A DNA stretch of 51,158 bases from Rhodothermales bacterium (GCA_022821875.1 JAJECV010000008.1:1-51158); one strand, 5' to 3'. Counted from the first letter of the stretch, positions 17,829 through 27,491 are shown. Program-made: numbers and translations. Notes: a model not told the origin generated them from the sequence alone.

Positions 17829-20714
17829 TCAGAGTTGTTTCAAAAACGCCAGTAGGTCCGCCAGTTTCTGTGGATCCGGAATTAATTCTTCCGGCATCCC
17901 TGAAACCGTCAGCGGGCGCACACTCCCAATCTCTGAACGGGGAATGGTAGTATCGGTTTGTTCTGCAACAAGCCGCACTGCCGAGGAGGTCTCCGAGGCA
18001 ATTACACCATGCAGTGTATCGCCCGCTGTGGTCACCACCTGCCACAGTTCAAAACCGCTGGAGATGGATCTGGATGGATTCCGGATTGCATCAATCAGCA
18101 TATGATCCGGCCAGTGACGGACGGTGGCCAGGTCCGGACCAAATCCGCGTGTATGACAGGATGCACAGGCCGCGGCAAATATCGAAGCTCCCGATGGAAG
18201 GTCCCCCACAAGATCGCCGACCACTTTCCCACGCGCCTCATCGGTAATCCGGAGCAGTGCACGGGCACGGCTGCGGGTTGGCTCGGGCGTGTCACGCATC
18301 AGCCGCACGCGCTGATTCCAGGATAGATCTGCAACCGAAACCACCCCGGTTTCCAGTGCTTCCACTAGAAGGGCTGCGCGATCCGCATTACTGAATGTTT
18401 CCAAAGCGGTGCGCCGGAGTTGTGGCGTTAAGCGTGCCCATTGATCCAGAATATGCGTCGCAACCTCTACCCCGCCCTTCCGGCGGAGTCCCTTTAGCAC
18501 CTCAAGCTGCATCTCCAGCGGAACCTCATTCTTGAACAGTGTGAGTAATGCCTCCGGTCCCGTTGGTGCGACCGATAAGAGGCGTACTGCCCGCAGGCGC
18601 TGCATTGTGGAGACGTTGGGAGTTTGCGCCAGTTGATATGCATCACTTACAACATCCGGTGACAAGCTGCCTGATGGCAAAATTGACAGAATGGCATGTG
18701 CAATCTCCTCGTCCCCTGTTTGCCACATCCGTGCAATCAAATCTTTTGCCTGAGAAGCCGAGGCGCTTGCATTGGCCGAAGCCATGCCTCGGAGCACTGC
18801 TGCATGCCACCACTGATCACGCTCCGAAGCAAGGACACTCGCAAGGGGCACCGCTGCACGCCGCTGCCGAACCATGACCTCCGTAACTTTTTCTACGAAC
18901 GAAGGATGATCCGGGTGGTGCAGGGCGATCATGAACAGCCGATCCGATGGCATGGAAAGCAGCGCCGCCACCTGCACCCAGTCATCGTGCAGATCCTGTC
19001 GTAGAATCTGCTCCTGCACCCGCAAGATCTCTCTGGAATCTCCATGGAGCACAACCCCCAGCGTCATTAATACCTGATAACGTACCCTTGCGTCGTTATC
19101 ATTGGCGAGTTCCGTAAGAAAGGGACGTAAAACCTCCCCGCCTTGCGGGCTGAGTTCCGCCAGGCGGACCGCATTTTCCCGAACACGGGGATGGGGATCC
19201 TCTAATCCGAAGCGGATATCCTGCGTACGCAGGGCATCCAGCCCCTGCAAAGTCCACAGGATGTGAAGTCGCCCTTCGGGCTGCGTTTCCTTGGAGAGTT
19301 GTTCTCTTAGCAGCGGTATGGCCGTCGTATCCCGCTCGGACACCAGCATTCGCTGCGCCGTCATTCTCCACCATCCATTTGCATCCGCTAAGCGGTGGAT
19401 GCGTTCAGCCGTGTCCATTGGCTTCAGGGCATCCAGCCAGGATGGCGCTGACGTTCCATCTGGAACGATGCGATAAATCCTGCCCCGTGCAGTCCCCTGC
19501 GTCAGATTCCCCGCCTCAACCACCGCATCATCCATCCACTCCGGATGCTCTATGATCTGTCGATAGTAGTCAACAACATACAACGCTCCGTCCGGCCCCA
19601 CCGAGAAATTTACGGGACGGAACCAGCTGTCCGTGGAAGCCAGAAACTCTTTTCCCTCCTGAATACGGGAGGCAATAAATCCGCTGCCATCTGCCTGGAC
19701 CCGGTTCACATGAACCAGATTATGTACCGGCTCCGCCGTAAAGGTGATATCCGCATCATACGGAGCCGGAAACAAACCGCCGTGATACCATGTGATTCCA
19801 CACGCAGAGGTCATTACTCCCCGATCCGTGAGAAGTTGATGTTCCGGATTGACTGTAATTGGAAATACCTGAGATGCACCGCCATGGTCTGACGAAATCT
19901 GCGTTGCATTCTTCACCGCAACCGACAGGTTATGCTCCAGATATGGCGCTGCCAGCGCCTCGTAATAGTGATGGCGACTGTTATCGTTCAGAAAATGTCG
20001 TCCCCATGGATCAAAGGTGTGACCAAACTGTGATTTTCCGCTCCGCATTTCAAGTTCGAATGTGTCCGGCCGGAACCGGATATTCCGGTCCAGTCCGTTC
20101 GGAGGCAGTCGGGGCGCTTCCGGCCGGGATGAAAAGAAGATCTCTCCACCCGTATCCCCGAACGGATCCGCATACTTTTCTGTCCAGGAAATCGTACCGT
20201 TATTCGCAATGTAGATCCAGTTATCAAGGCCATAAAGGGGAGTGTTGGCATTATGTTGCGGATTGCTCAGAGCAAATCCCGTCAGGATCACTTCACGAAC
20301 ATCTGCCACTCCATCCGTATCGGTATCTTCCAGATAAAGCACCTCCGGTGGATCCGTTACGAGTACCCCCTTCTTCCAGCGCATCACGCCGTTCGGGAGT
20401 CTGAGCCCTTCAGCAAAAAGAGTCGCCGTATCCGGATAACCGTCTCCATCGGAGTCCTGCAACAACTTCACGCGCCCGGAACCCCCGGTATCCAACGGAT
20501 ACCCCGGCATCTCTACTACGTAGACCCGCCCCCGTTCGTCAATCGTCATTGCGACCGGATCCTGCACAAGCGGCTCCGCAGCGAACCGTTCAACCCTGAA
20601 CCCCTCTTCCACCTCTATTGTGTTGATTGCTTCATCCGGAGCATACGGAGGCCCGGCTGGAGAGACACAACTCCACAGCAGGACCGGTAACAGTAACGGA
20701 AAGGATCTGTACAT
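17829..20714 (-). CDS. PVC-type membrane-bound dehydrogenase with HEAT-like repeats and cytochrome c domain
   Basis: This 961-residue secreted lipoprotein starts with a short signal ending LLLPVLLWSC, a lipobox. Residues about 30-430 form a six-bladed propeller-like dehydrogenase domain (EEGFRVERFAAEPLVQDPVAMTID; NPQHNANTPLYGLDNWIYIANNG). The middle, about 450-800, is a run of alpha-helical HEAT-like repeats. The C-terminus has one heme-binding motif, CASCH, followed by GFGPDLATV and a domain of the type common in Planctomycetes and marine Bacteroidota. It is probably an extracytoplasmic sugar or polyol oxidase passing electrons to heme c. ATG 20714 is preferred over an upstream TTG at 20735. 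It starts one base after the stop of the LamG-like gene. Confidence 0.88.
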   Translation of the reverse strand: MYRSFPLLLPVLLWSCVSPAGPPYAPDEAINTIEVEEGFRVERFAAEPLVQDPVAMTIDERGRVYVVEMPGYPLDTGGSGRVKLLQDSDGDGYPDTATLFAEGLRLPNGVMRWKKGVLVTDPPEVLYLEDTDTDGVADVREVILTGFALSNPQHNANTPLYGLDNWIYIANNGTISWTEKYADPFGDTGGEIFFSSRPEAPRLPPNGLDRNIRFRPDTFELEMRSGKSQFGHTFDPWGRHFLNDNSRHHYYEALAAPYLEHNLSVAVKNATQISSDHGGASQVFPITVNPEHQLLTDRGVMTSACGITWYHGGLFPAPYDADITFTAEPVHNLVHVNRVQADGSGFIASRIQEGKEFLASTDSWFRPVNFSVGPDGALYVVDYYRQIIEHPEWMDDAVVEAGNLTQGTARGRIYRIVPDGTSAPSWLDALKPMDTAERIHRLADANGWWRMTAQRMLVSERDTTAIPLLREQLSKETQPEGRLHILWTLQGLDALRTQDIRFGLEDPHPRVRENAVRLAELSPQGGEVLRPFLTELANDNDARVRYQVLMTLGVVLHGDSREILRVQEQILRQDLHDDWVQVAALLSMPSDRLFMIALHHPDHPSFVEKVTEVMVRQRRAAVPLASVLASERDQWWHAAVLRGMASANASASASQAKDLIARMWQTGDEEIAHAILSILPSGSLSPDVVSDAYQLAQTPNVSTMQRLRAVRLLSVAPTGPEALLTLFKNEVPLEMQLEVLKGLRRKGGVEVATHILDQWARLTPQLRRTALETFSNADRAALLVEALETGVVSVADLSWNQRVRLMRDTPEPTRSRARALLRITDEARGKVVGDLVGDLPSGASIFAAACASCHTRGFGPDLATVRHWPDHMLIDAIRNPSRSISSGFELWQVVTTAGDTLHGVIASETSSAVRLVAEQTDTTIPRSEIGSVRPLTVSGMPEELIPDPQKLADLLAFLKQL

Positions 20715-20715
20715 G

Positions 20716-21543
20716 CTACGGATATAGCGTTGCAATGCCGTGCGGGAGCGTATACACCTGTCTCACTTCTTCCAATGAGAGATTCCGGTTGAAGAAGGCC
20801 AGATCGTCGATCTGCCCCTTGAACTGTAACCCAATCTGTACAAGGACATCCTCAGGATTCCAGGTAATTACCTGATCTCGCCCCTCCAATACGCCAGCAG
20901 ACTCCCCGTTAAGATACCCGAGAAGTACCGCATGCTCCGGGTCGGTATTGAACCTCTGCAACACCAGAGCCACATGCGTCCATGCATCCCGCTTGAACGG
21001 AGGAGAAGGCACCGTGATCATTGGCATCACTCCCGGTGCCATTTCCTCCCACGGCCGGCCATCAGGATTCCATCTTTCACGGTCTGCAAACGCAGCAAAG
21101 CGAAATTTCCTCGGACGGTTGCGTGTAAAGTCTACAAATATAGCCCCATCGTCCCAGGCCCGTGAAGTAATCTGTATCGGATCGCACCACTGCCCCTCAA
21201 CCAGATCCTGATCGGGATCCAGTTTCAACCAGAAGGAGATGGTTGCATTCCAGTTCCTGGAGGCATAGGGGAAGTTATCCTGCGCCTTAAAATAATACAG
21301 TGCTTCGGCGTATCTGGAAAAGTCCAGAGCACCGCCGTAGCGTCCACCGTGCGCATCAATGGAGACACCCCCCTCCGGCAGGGCAGCCGGATGTGCATCG
21401 TCACGCGCCTCCCATGCCTGTGTCCGATAAAGGACCGGGTCTCCTGCCGCCATGCCTGCAGTTGAAACTGAATCGAAGGATGCATGGAACAGAAGTGCAT
21501 TCTTCAGCGGCAGGAACTGGATCAGAAAAAGTAGAGCAATCAT
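20716..21543 (-). CDS. LamG/concanavalin A-like secreted protein
   Basis: This 275-residue protein has a short N-terminal hydrophobic segment (MIALLFLIQFLPL), probably a signal peptide. The body is one LamG-type jelly roll: ALLFHASFDSVSTAG at the start, NWNATISFWLKLDPDQDL, WTHVALVLQRF, GYLNGESAGVLEG and FKGQIDDLAFFNRNLSLEEV, the classic closing strand. Such domains bind carbohydrates. The stop lies one base before the start of the cytochrome dehydrogenase gene, so the two are co-expressed and the protein may recognise the dehydrogenase's substrate. No catalytic residues are seen. Confidence 0.82.
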   Translation of the reverse strand: MIALLFLIQFLPLKNALLFHASFDSVSTAGMAAGDPVLYRTQAWEARDDAHPAALPEGGVSIDAHGGRYGGALDFSRYAEALYYFKAQDNFPYASRNWNATISFWLKLDPDQDLVEGQWCDPIQITSRAWDDGAIFVDFTRNRPRKFRFAAFADRERWNPDGRPWEEMAPGVMPMITVPSPPFKRDAWTHVALVLQRFNTDPEHAVLLGYLNGESAGVLEGRDQVITWNPEDVLVQIGLQFKGQIDDLAFFNRNLSLEEVRQVYTLPHGIATLYP

Positions 21544-21659
21544 GTTCGTGAAGGCATTCCCAAAAACCGCAGATCCTGTAGACCACCCCGAACCTTGCGG
21601 GCAGCGAAGGCATCTCTTGTGATCAGGATGGCCATCGACTGGATCTGTTTTTCAGATGG

Positions 21660-23384
21660 TCAGAGATTTAAGCGCTTCAGCTCATCCACGGCATAGCCGG
21701 CGGCCCTTGCGGTCAGCGCCATATAGGTAATCGACGGATTCTGACATGCTGAAGAGGTCATGCATGCACCATCGGTCACAAATACATTGGGAACAGCGTG
21801 GCACTGATTATGCGCATTTAATACGCTGGTAGCCGGATCATGTCCCATCCGGGCGGTTCCCATCTCGTGGATTCCCAGTCCCGGCTCCGCACCAAGACCA
21901 TCTTCTGTATAATGGTCATAGATTTCTATATTCTTTGCGCCTGCGGCATCCAGCATTTCTGCGGCGGATTGTTTCATGTCTTCCCGCATGGCGAATTCGT
22001 TCTCGCCCCATTTACAGTGGATCCGCAGGACTGGAATCCCCCATGCATCCGTCACCGACTCATCAAGGGTCACATAGTTGTCAAATTTCGGCAATGCTTC
22101 CCCGAATGCCTCCAGAACCATTTCCCAGGGGCCCGGCATTCGGAGTGTCTGTTTGAGTTCTGCACCAAAGCCCTGCACCGGGCGGTTCCAGGAGGATCGG
22201 GTCGCCTCTCCCTGATATCCGAAGCCTCGGAGGTAATCACTGCGCCGGGTCTTTCCGGAGATATTTCGAAACCGGGGGATATAGATCCCATTCGGACGTT
22301 TCCCCTGAAAGTACCGGTCCTCGCCTCCCGGCAACTCGCCGGTGGCACCAATCTGAAAGTGATGATCCATCAGGTAGTGTCCTAGTACCCCGCTATCATT
22401 TGCAAGGCCGTCGGGAAAGCGTGGGGAGGTTGAGTTCAGCATGATCTGCGTCGTCCCCAATGCGGAGGCACAAAGGAAAATCATTCGGGCATACGCCTCC
22501 CGCATAACTCCGGTGGTGCGGTCTATGTAGCGAACCCCGGTCGCCTTTCCCTTCGTTTCGTCATAAATGACACTGTGCACAATACTTTCCGGCTGCAGGG
22601 TCAGCCGGCCCGTTGCACGGGCAGCGGGCAGTGTTGCACTCAGACTGCTGAAATAGGCTCCTGCGGAGCATCCCCGGTAGCATTCGCCACAGTAGTGGCA
22701 TGCGGCCCGGCCATTATGAGGCTGGGTCAGGATTGCGGCCCGGCCGATGGTCAGTAACCGGTCATCAAAAAATTTCGCGATTGCTTCCTGCACGCGCTCT
22801 TCCGCCCAGTTCAGGGGCATCGGAGGTAGAAAAACACCATCCGGGCACTGTGAAAGACCTTCGGGTTGCCCGGTAATTCCCGCAAATCGCTCTACATGGT
22901 CATACCAAGGTGCAATCTCTTCGTACCGGATCGGCCAGTCAATACCTATACCGTCCTGTGCATTCGCCTCAAAATCCATCGCTCCCCACCGGTAACACTG
23001 GCGGGCCCACAGAAGTGAACGTCCACCTACAACATCCGCCCGGATCCAGGTAAATGGATCCCCTTCTATGTAGGGATTCTCCTGATCATTAATAAAGAAA
23101 TGTTCCGTGTGCTCTGCAAAGGCATAGGTCCGGGATTGAATTGCGTACTGCTGCTGATGCCGGCGGGATCCCTGGCTATTGCGGGCCGGAAATTCCCAAT
23201 TTTCAAGGTGTTCCGTAACGTACCCTGCACCATGTATCAGATTATATCCCCGCTCCAGAAGTAACACATTCAGGCCTGCCTCCGTGAGTTCTTTTGCCGC
23301 GAACCCTCCGCTGATCCCGGAGCCCACTACGATGACATCCGTAACCTCCGGAGCACGGGATACATAAGTAATTTTCTGATTCAT
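21660..23384 (-). CDS. GMC family oxidoreductase
   Basis: This 574-residue FAD-dependent glucose-methanol-choline oxidoreductase has the Rossmann motif VIVVGSGISGGFAAKEL at about 18-34 and LLLERGYN next. A cysteine-rich segment ACHYCGECYRGCSAGAYFS resembles that of gluconate or fructose dehydrogenase large subunits. Near the C-terminus, GIHEMGTARMG carries the catalytic His and is followed by VFVTDGACMTSSACQNPSITYMAL. It probably oxidises a sugar or sugar derivative. No gluconate-dehydrogenase small subunit is visible next to it, though the LamG and cytochrome genes follow on the same strand and may form the electron-accepting partner. Confidence 0.92.
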   Translation of the reverse strand: MNQKITYVSRAPEVTDVIVVGSGISGGFAAKELTEAGLNVLLLERGYNLIHGAGYVTEHLENWEFPARNSQGSRRHQQQYAIQSRTYAFAEHTEHFFINDQENPYIEGDPFTWIRADVVGGRSLLWARQCYRWGAMDFEANAQDGIGIDWPIRYEEIAPWYDHVERFAGITGQPEGLSQCPDGVFLPPMPLNWAEERVQEAIAKFFDDRLLTIGRAAILTQPHNGRAACHYCGECYRGCSAGAYFSSLSATLPAARATGRLTLQPESIVHSVIYDETKGKATGVRYIDRTTGVMREAYARMIFLCASALGTTQIMLNSTSPRFPDGLANDSGVLGHYLMDHHFQIGATGELPGGEDRYFQGKRPNGIYIPRFRNISGKTRRSDYLRGFGYQGEATRSSWNRPVQGFGAELKQTLRMPGPWEMVLEAFGEALPKFDNYVTLDESVTDAWGIPVLRIHCKWGENEFAMREDMKQSAAEMLDAAGAKNIEIYDHYTEDGLGAEPGLGIHEMGTARMGHDPATSVLNAHNQCHAVPNVFVTDGACMTSSACQNPSITYMALTARAAGYAVDELKRLNL

Positions 23385-23663
23385 AATCTTATCAGATATT
23401 CGAATTCACGTACAAAAATACATTATCTAAAGTAAACACCCTCCCCACACATCCATACACAGTCACCATATCTTAGGACATAGCACTACAACTTAACTCA
23501 AGTTTGTTGATTTGCAGTGATATGGAGCACAGAGTTTTCCAGTCCCGTTTTTGGGCTTTTTTGATGGGGTATGGGCTTTCCCAAGTTCTCCCATCATGGC
23601 AATCTGATTTGATGTGGTTTTTACATCTGTTTGATTGGGTTTCCCGCATCCATACGGAGTTTG

Positions 23664-26156
23664 TTACCTGATGCGTATAAAGCTACCGGTATGCATAAAT
23701 TTTTCCTCCGCCGAGGCAGCAATGATACGATACGTATACAGCCCCGAAGGAAGCCCTTGACCGTCTAGTAACAAACTATGCTCCCACCCGGCAGACAAAA
23801 TCTGTGCGGGCATCGTAAGTATACGCCGTCCGGTTAAATCCATCACCTCAATCGCCACGTGCGCAGGTTGAGGAAGATCAATCAACAAGCGTGTAGACGC
23901 TTGAAATGGATTCGGATAATTGCCATGCACCATAAAGGATTCCGGTAAAGAAACCTGCTGTTCATTGGCCACCGGAGAGAATACATCAATTGTAAACAGC
24001 AAACTGTCAGAAGATCCATTTACATCGGTCGCTCTGTATTTATAGGATTGTGACTGATCTGTAATCATCGTGGGCGTTCCCGACAAAATACGCGTGCTGG
24101 CGTTAAAAGCCAGTCCTTCCAGAAGTGTGGGAGTAACATCATACCTGATCGGGGCTACGCCCCCCGAAACTTCTGGAAATGTAACCGGCATCATAGACTG
24201 TCCGCGTGCAAGAGATTGATTGTTGATCGCCCCCTGAAATGCTACCGCCTGCACAACTTCCATCGTAAATGTCAGAGTTGAACGACTACCGGTACTGTCG
24301 GTCGCCTCATAGGTGTAGGTTGTTGTGGGCATCGTTGCCGTTGGAGTCCCGCTGATTGTACGTGTGGATGCATTGAAAACGAGTCCCCCCGGCAGACTCG
24401 GCATCAATGTGTAAAGATAGGGGGGCACACCTCCAGAGGCATCTGGAAACATGATTGGAGCTACGGATTGTTTGAGTGTAAGAGATTGATCGTCAATCAT
24501 ACCCTGGAACACGACAGCATGGAATTGCATCGTGAATCTCATAATTGAGTCCGTCCCGTCACTGTCCATAGCCTTGTACTTATAAGTTGCCGGGGGAACA
24601 GCGGAGGTTGGGCTCCCCCTGACTGTACGTGTGGATGCATTGAAGACGAGCCCCTCCGGCAGATCAGATGCCACGGTGTACGTATATGGAGGCATGCCCC
24701 CAGAAACCTCAGGAAGTTCAACTTTGTACGCAGCCGTACCCTGACCTTCTGTTACAGGACCATCTTCAAACTGTAATTCTCCGCAATTGGGACCTATTAC
24801 TTCCTGGATATTATCCAGCCATGTCTGAAACGTTGCATCCTCAGGTGCACAGAGATGCTGTTCTGAACCATGAAAGGCAAGCATTTCTAACTGATCCAGT
24901 TGCATGAGACTGGGTGGCAGTTCTCCGGTGAATGCATTGTTATGCAGATCTAGACGTTGTAACTGCTGAAGATCACCAATTTCTGGTGGGACTGATCCAG
25001 TAAGAGCGTTTTGGAACAGATTCAGGTGTTGCAATTGGTGGAGACTGCCGATCTCTGCCGGGATTGATCCAGTAAGAGCGTTTTGGAACAGATTCAGGTC
25101 TTGCAATTGGTGGAGGCTGCCGATCTCTGTCGGAATTGATCCAGTAAGAGCGTTTTCTGACAGCCACAATACTCGTAACTGCTGGAGATTTCCAATTTCC
25201 ATCGGGATCACCCCAGTCAAAGAATTTCTGGCTAGAATTAAATTTTGCAACTGCCGGGTGTTGCCAATTTCTGGCGGAATTGGACCGGTTAGTGAATTCT
25301 CGCGCAATGAGATGGACCGCAATTGTATGAGGTTGCCAATTTCTGGTGGAATTGGACCGGTTAGCATATTGCCATCCAGTTCAATGATCTCCATATGCTG
25401 GAGGTTACCGATTTCTGGCGGGATTAGTCCGGTTAGCATATTGCCCTCCATAGTTAGTCTCTCCAAACGTCGGAGTTTGCCAATTTCTGACGGAATTGAG
25501 CCGATAAGAGAATTATCAGAAAGAACCAATTCTTCCAGCTGCTGGAGGTCGCCAATCTCTGCCGGGATTGCCCCGGTCAGGGAATTCTGCCTCAAATAGA
25601 GAAATTGCAACTGCTGGATGTTGCCGATTTCTACCGGGATTGGTCCAATCAGAGAATTATTGCTCAGATTGAGATAGTGTAACTGCTGGAGATTACCGAC
25701 TTCTGCCGGGATTGACCCGATCAGGGAGTTCCCGCCCAGAATAAGAGTGGACAACTGCTGGAGGCTACCGATTTCTACCGGGATTGATCCGGTCAGGGAA
25801 TTTCCGTCCAGATCAAGATAGGACAATTGCTGGAGGTCACCGATCTCTGCCGGGATTATCCCGGTGAGATTATTTTCGATAAGTATAAGTTCGGTCACCC
25901 GCCCAGAAAATTGAGTGATGCCGTACCATGAACCTAATTCATCCTCTCCCGGTACTGCCGTAAAATCCCAGTTGTCGTTATTCGTCCAACTGTCGCCATT
26001 GGTGGCCTTGTATAATGCCTCAAGACTCCGATAGTCCATCTCAAGGCTCTGTCCCAGGGCTAGATGCGCCATCAGCATTACAGGCAAAACTGCCACACAG
26101 TGGTGTTTGAATACACAGACGGCGTGTGGGAAAAGTTTAAGATTGTGTCTTTGCAT
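23664..26156 (-). CDS. Secreted LRR protein with Ig-like repeats and T9SS sorting domain
   Basis: This protein has about 830 residues. A signal peptide ends near HLALGQS. The MDYRSLEALYKATNGDSWTN cap is followed by 14 complete 24-residue leucine-rich repeats plus a partial one, with consensus LxxNxLTGxIPxEIGNLQQ, the plant-specific LRR class. Three Ig-like putative (He_PIG) domains follow, each with the motif GLVFNASTRTxSGTPT, and then a T9SS type A sorting domain (HGNYPNPFQASTRLLIDLP...LPSGLYTYRI). It is therefore exported and anchored or released through type IX secretion, with a probable adhesion role. I chose ATG 26156; the open frame extends to 26435 and ATG 26186 is also possible. The 72-bp DNA repeats show recent duplication. 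Confidence 0.88.
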   Translation of the reverse strand: MQRHNLKLFPHAVCVFKHHCVAVLPVMLMAHLALGQSLEMDYRSLEALYKATNGDSWTNNDNWDFTAVPGEDELGSWYGITQFSGRVTELILIENNLTGIIPAEIGDLQQLSYLDLDGNSLTGSIPVEIGSLQQLSTLILGGNSLIGSIPAEVGNLQQLHYLNLSNNSLIGPIPVEIGNIQQLQFLYLRQNSLTGAIPAEIGDLQQLEELVLSDNSLIGSIPSEIGKLRRLERLTMEGNMLTGLIPPEIGNLQHMEIIELDGNMLTGPIPPEIGNLIQLRSISLRENSLTGPIPPEIGNTRQLQNLILARNSLTGVIPMEIGNLQQLRVLWLSENALTGSIPTEIGSLHQLQDLNLFQNALTGSIPAEIGSLHQLQHLNLFQNALTGSVPPEIGDLQQLQRLDLHNNAFTGELPPSLMQLDQLEMLAFHGSEQHLCAPEDATFQTWLDNIQEVIGPNCGELQFEDGPVTEGQGTAAYKVELPEVSGGMPPYTYTVASDLPEGLVFNASTRTVRGSPTSAVPPATYKYKAMDSDGTDSIMRFTMQFHAVVFQGMIDDQSLTLKQSVAPIMFPDASGGVPPYLYTLMPSLPGGLVFNASTRTISGTPTATMPTTTYTYEATDSTGSRSTLTFTMEVVQAVAFQGAINNQSLARGQSMMPVTFPEVSGGVAPIRYDVTPTLLEGLAFNASTRILSGTPTMITDQSQSYKYRATDVNGSSDSLLFTIDVFSPVANEQQVSLPESFMVHGNYPNPFQASTRLLIDLPQPAHVAIEVMDLTGRRILTMPAQILSAGWEHSLLLDGQGLPSGLYTYRIIAASAEEKFMHTGSFIRIR
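24994..25137. repeat. Near-identical 72-bp tandem LRR units
   Basis: Units starting at 24994 and 25066 (period 72 bp, with the next at 25138) differ at only a few bases. They encode two adjacent LRRs that share NLFQNALTGSIPAEIGSLHQ. This indicates recent in-frame duplication within the LRR gene. Confidence 0.8.
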
Positions 26157-26487
26157 GATATTATTATGTCTGTACAGGTACGACATTGGAGTGTTTTTTT
26201 TCTGGAACTCCCTGTCTCCTGTTTCCCAGACGACTTCCAGACCAACAGGACGGGAGAAAACTATCGAACTTGCGCTTAAGGTATTAGGATACCGGATATG
26301 AATCCAGCATGTCTGCGCAACATACGGCTTATCAAACTCAATTTTGAGGATTTGAGCGAATATTTCCCCCTGATTCCCACATTTTTTGCTGAAATCTCTC
26401 CTGTTTTGGCATTTTTTCCCAGTGGTTCTATCCACAACAATGCCGGTAAAACCAAATGATGAAGATGGTTAAGGGATCCCCTGCATA

Positions 26488-26507
26488 GGATTTTTGCGGA
26501 AAAATCC
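26488..26507. repeat. Perfect 8-bp inverted repeat downstream of the multi-HTH gene
   Basis: The arms GGATTTTT and AAAAATCC have a 4-base loop. It lies about 75 bp past the multi-HTH stop on the minus strand. The A/T half of the stem could help termination, but there is no separate T-run. Confidence 0.4.
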
Positions 26508-26579
26508 ACTCTGGTCGGCTTTGCCTGTTTGTGACACCTTCCTCTAGACGAAACCTTGAGTTATTGCGTGAAATTTGAA

Positions 26580-27491
26580 CTAGGGATTTCGTGGAGGCGA
26601 GGATTCCGGTGATCCCTGGAAACCGGCCGCCGTGCAGATTGCACCGACTCTCGCCGCGGTCAATCCAAAGTCCTTAGCCACCGCGACCTGCGTTTCTCCG
26701 CTGGCGACCCGCCGGACAATCTCCGCATTGCGAACTTGATATTCCTGTTTGCTCAACCGCTTCCAGGCGACTGCCCCTGCCTCCCGACAGATCCAGCTCA
26801 CACCATTTACATGCAATCTGAAATCCCTGGCCACTGCCGCCCGGGTTTCTCCTGCCTTGACACGCCGGACGATCTCCGCGTTGCGTTCCTGAGTTTCATG
26901 CTGCCGAAGACTTTTCACATTCACACCAGCCTCCCGGCAGATCTTGCTTACCGTGTTTGGTGTCAGCCTGAATTCTTTGGCGACGGCTACCTGACTTTTT
27001 CCTGCCCGGATGCGCTCAATGATCTGCCGATTACGTGCCCTGCGCTCCTCCTTAAGATTCAGTCCCCCCTCCAGGCAAATCTGGCGCACTCTCTCCGATG
27101 ACAGTCCAAATTCTCTTCCCACCATTTCGAGTGGTACGCCTTCTTGGACGCGTACCACGATTTTCCGGTCACGTCCCTGCCTGCGGTGAATTTTCTGTCT
27201 CTCATTGACCTTTAGCCCCGCCGACCGGCAGATTTGGGTCACATAGTCCTTATTTATTCCAAATTTTTTGGCAACTACAGAAACGGCTTGCCCGGACTGG
27301 ATGTGCTCAACGATCCGGCGATTACGCTCTCTTCGGGCCTTTACCCGATGCCTTGCGAGGTTTAAACCCGCCCTCTGGCAGATATGGGACACCCCCGTCT
27401 GCGTCAGCCCAAACTCGGCAGCAATGTCTTCCGTGCGCTCCCCCGCCTGAATACGCTCAATAATCTTTCGGTTGCGTTCCTCTTTGGTCAT
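26580..27491 (-). CDS. Protein of six tandem helix-turn-helix repeats
   Basis: This 303-residue protein is built almost entirely of six HTH units with no other domain. Each unit follows the pattern RNxxIVxRVxxGxxxxxVAxxFGLxxxxVxxICxxAG. The invariant Cys of each second helix is at about 38, 88, 139, 185, 235 and 286, giving spacings of 50, 51, 46, 50 and 51. Linkers are basic. The scaffold is conserved between units, but the residues at the start of the recognition helix differ (TQTG, NKDY, SSER, TPNT, HVNG, TAAR). The units resemble resolvase or sigma region-4 type HTHs. A modular DNA-binding role is inferred; no target is known. It has no close operon partner. Confidence 0.8.
   Translation of the reverse strand: MTKEERNRKIIERIQAGERTEDIAAEFGLTQTGVSHICQRAGLNLARHRVKARRERNRRIVEHIQSGQAVSVVAKKFGINKDYVTQICRSAGLKVNERQKIHRRQGRDRKIVVRVQEGVPLEMVGREFGLSSERVRQICLEGGLNLKEERRARNRQIIERIRAGKSQVAVAKEFRLTPNTVSKICREAGVNVKSLRQHETQERNAEIVRRVKAGETRAAVARDFRLHVNGVSWICREAGAVAWKRLSKQEYQVRNAEIVRRVASGETQVAVAKDFGLTAARVGAICTAAGFQGSPESSPPRNP

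Noticed and set aside
19859..20404. 181-codon open frame on the plus strand
   Set aside because: Antisense shadow of the cytochrome dehydrogenase gene.
21544..21659. Possible tiny gene between the LamG-like and GMC genes on the minus strand
   Set aside because: An open stretch of about 30 codons exists but there is no match to a gluconate-dehydrogenase small subunit or other family.
21840..22385. 181-codon open frame on the plus strand
   Set aside because: Antisense to the well-supported GMC oxidoreductase gene; no recognisable motif.
23518..23640. Weak inverted repeat and T-rich stretch downstream of the GMC start region
   Set aside because: Arms are short and interrupted; not enough to call a terminator or mobile element end.
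24930..25870. Possible CRISPR-like or satellite array with 72-bp period
   Set aside because: The period is that of 24-residue LRR codons in an intact reading frame and there are no unique spacers.
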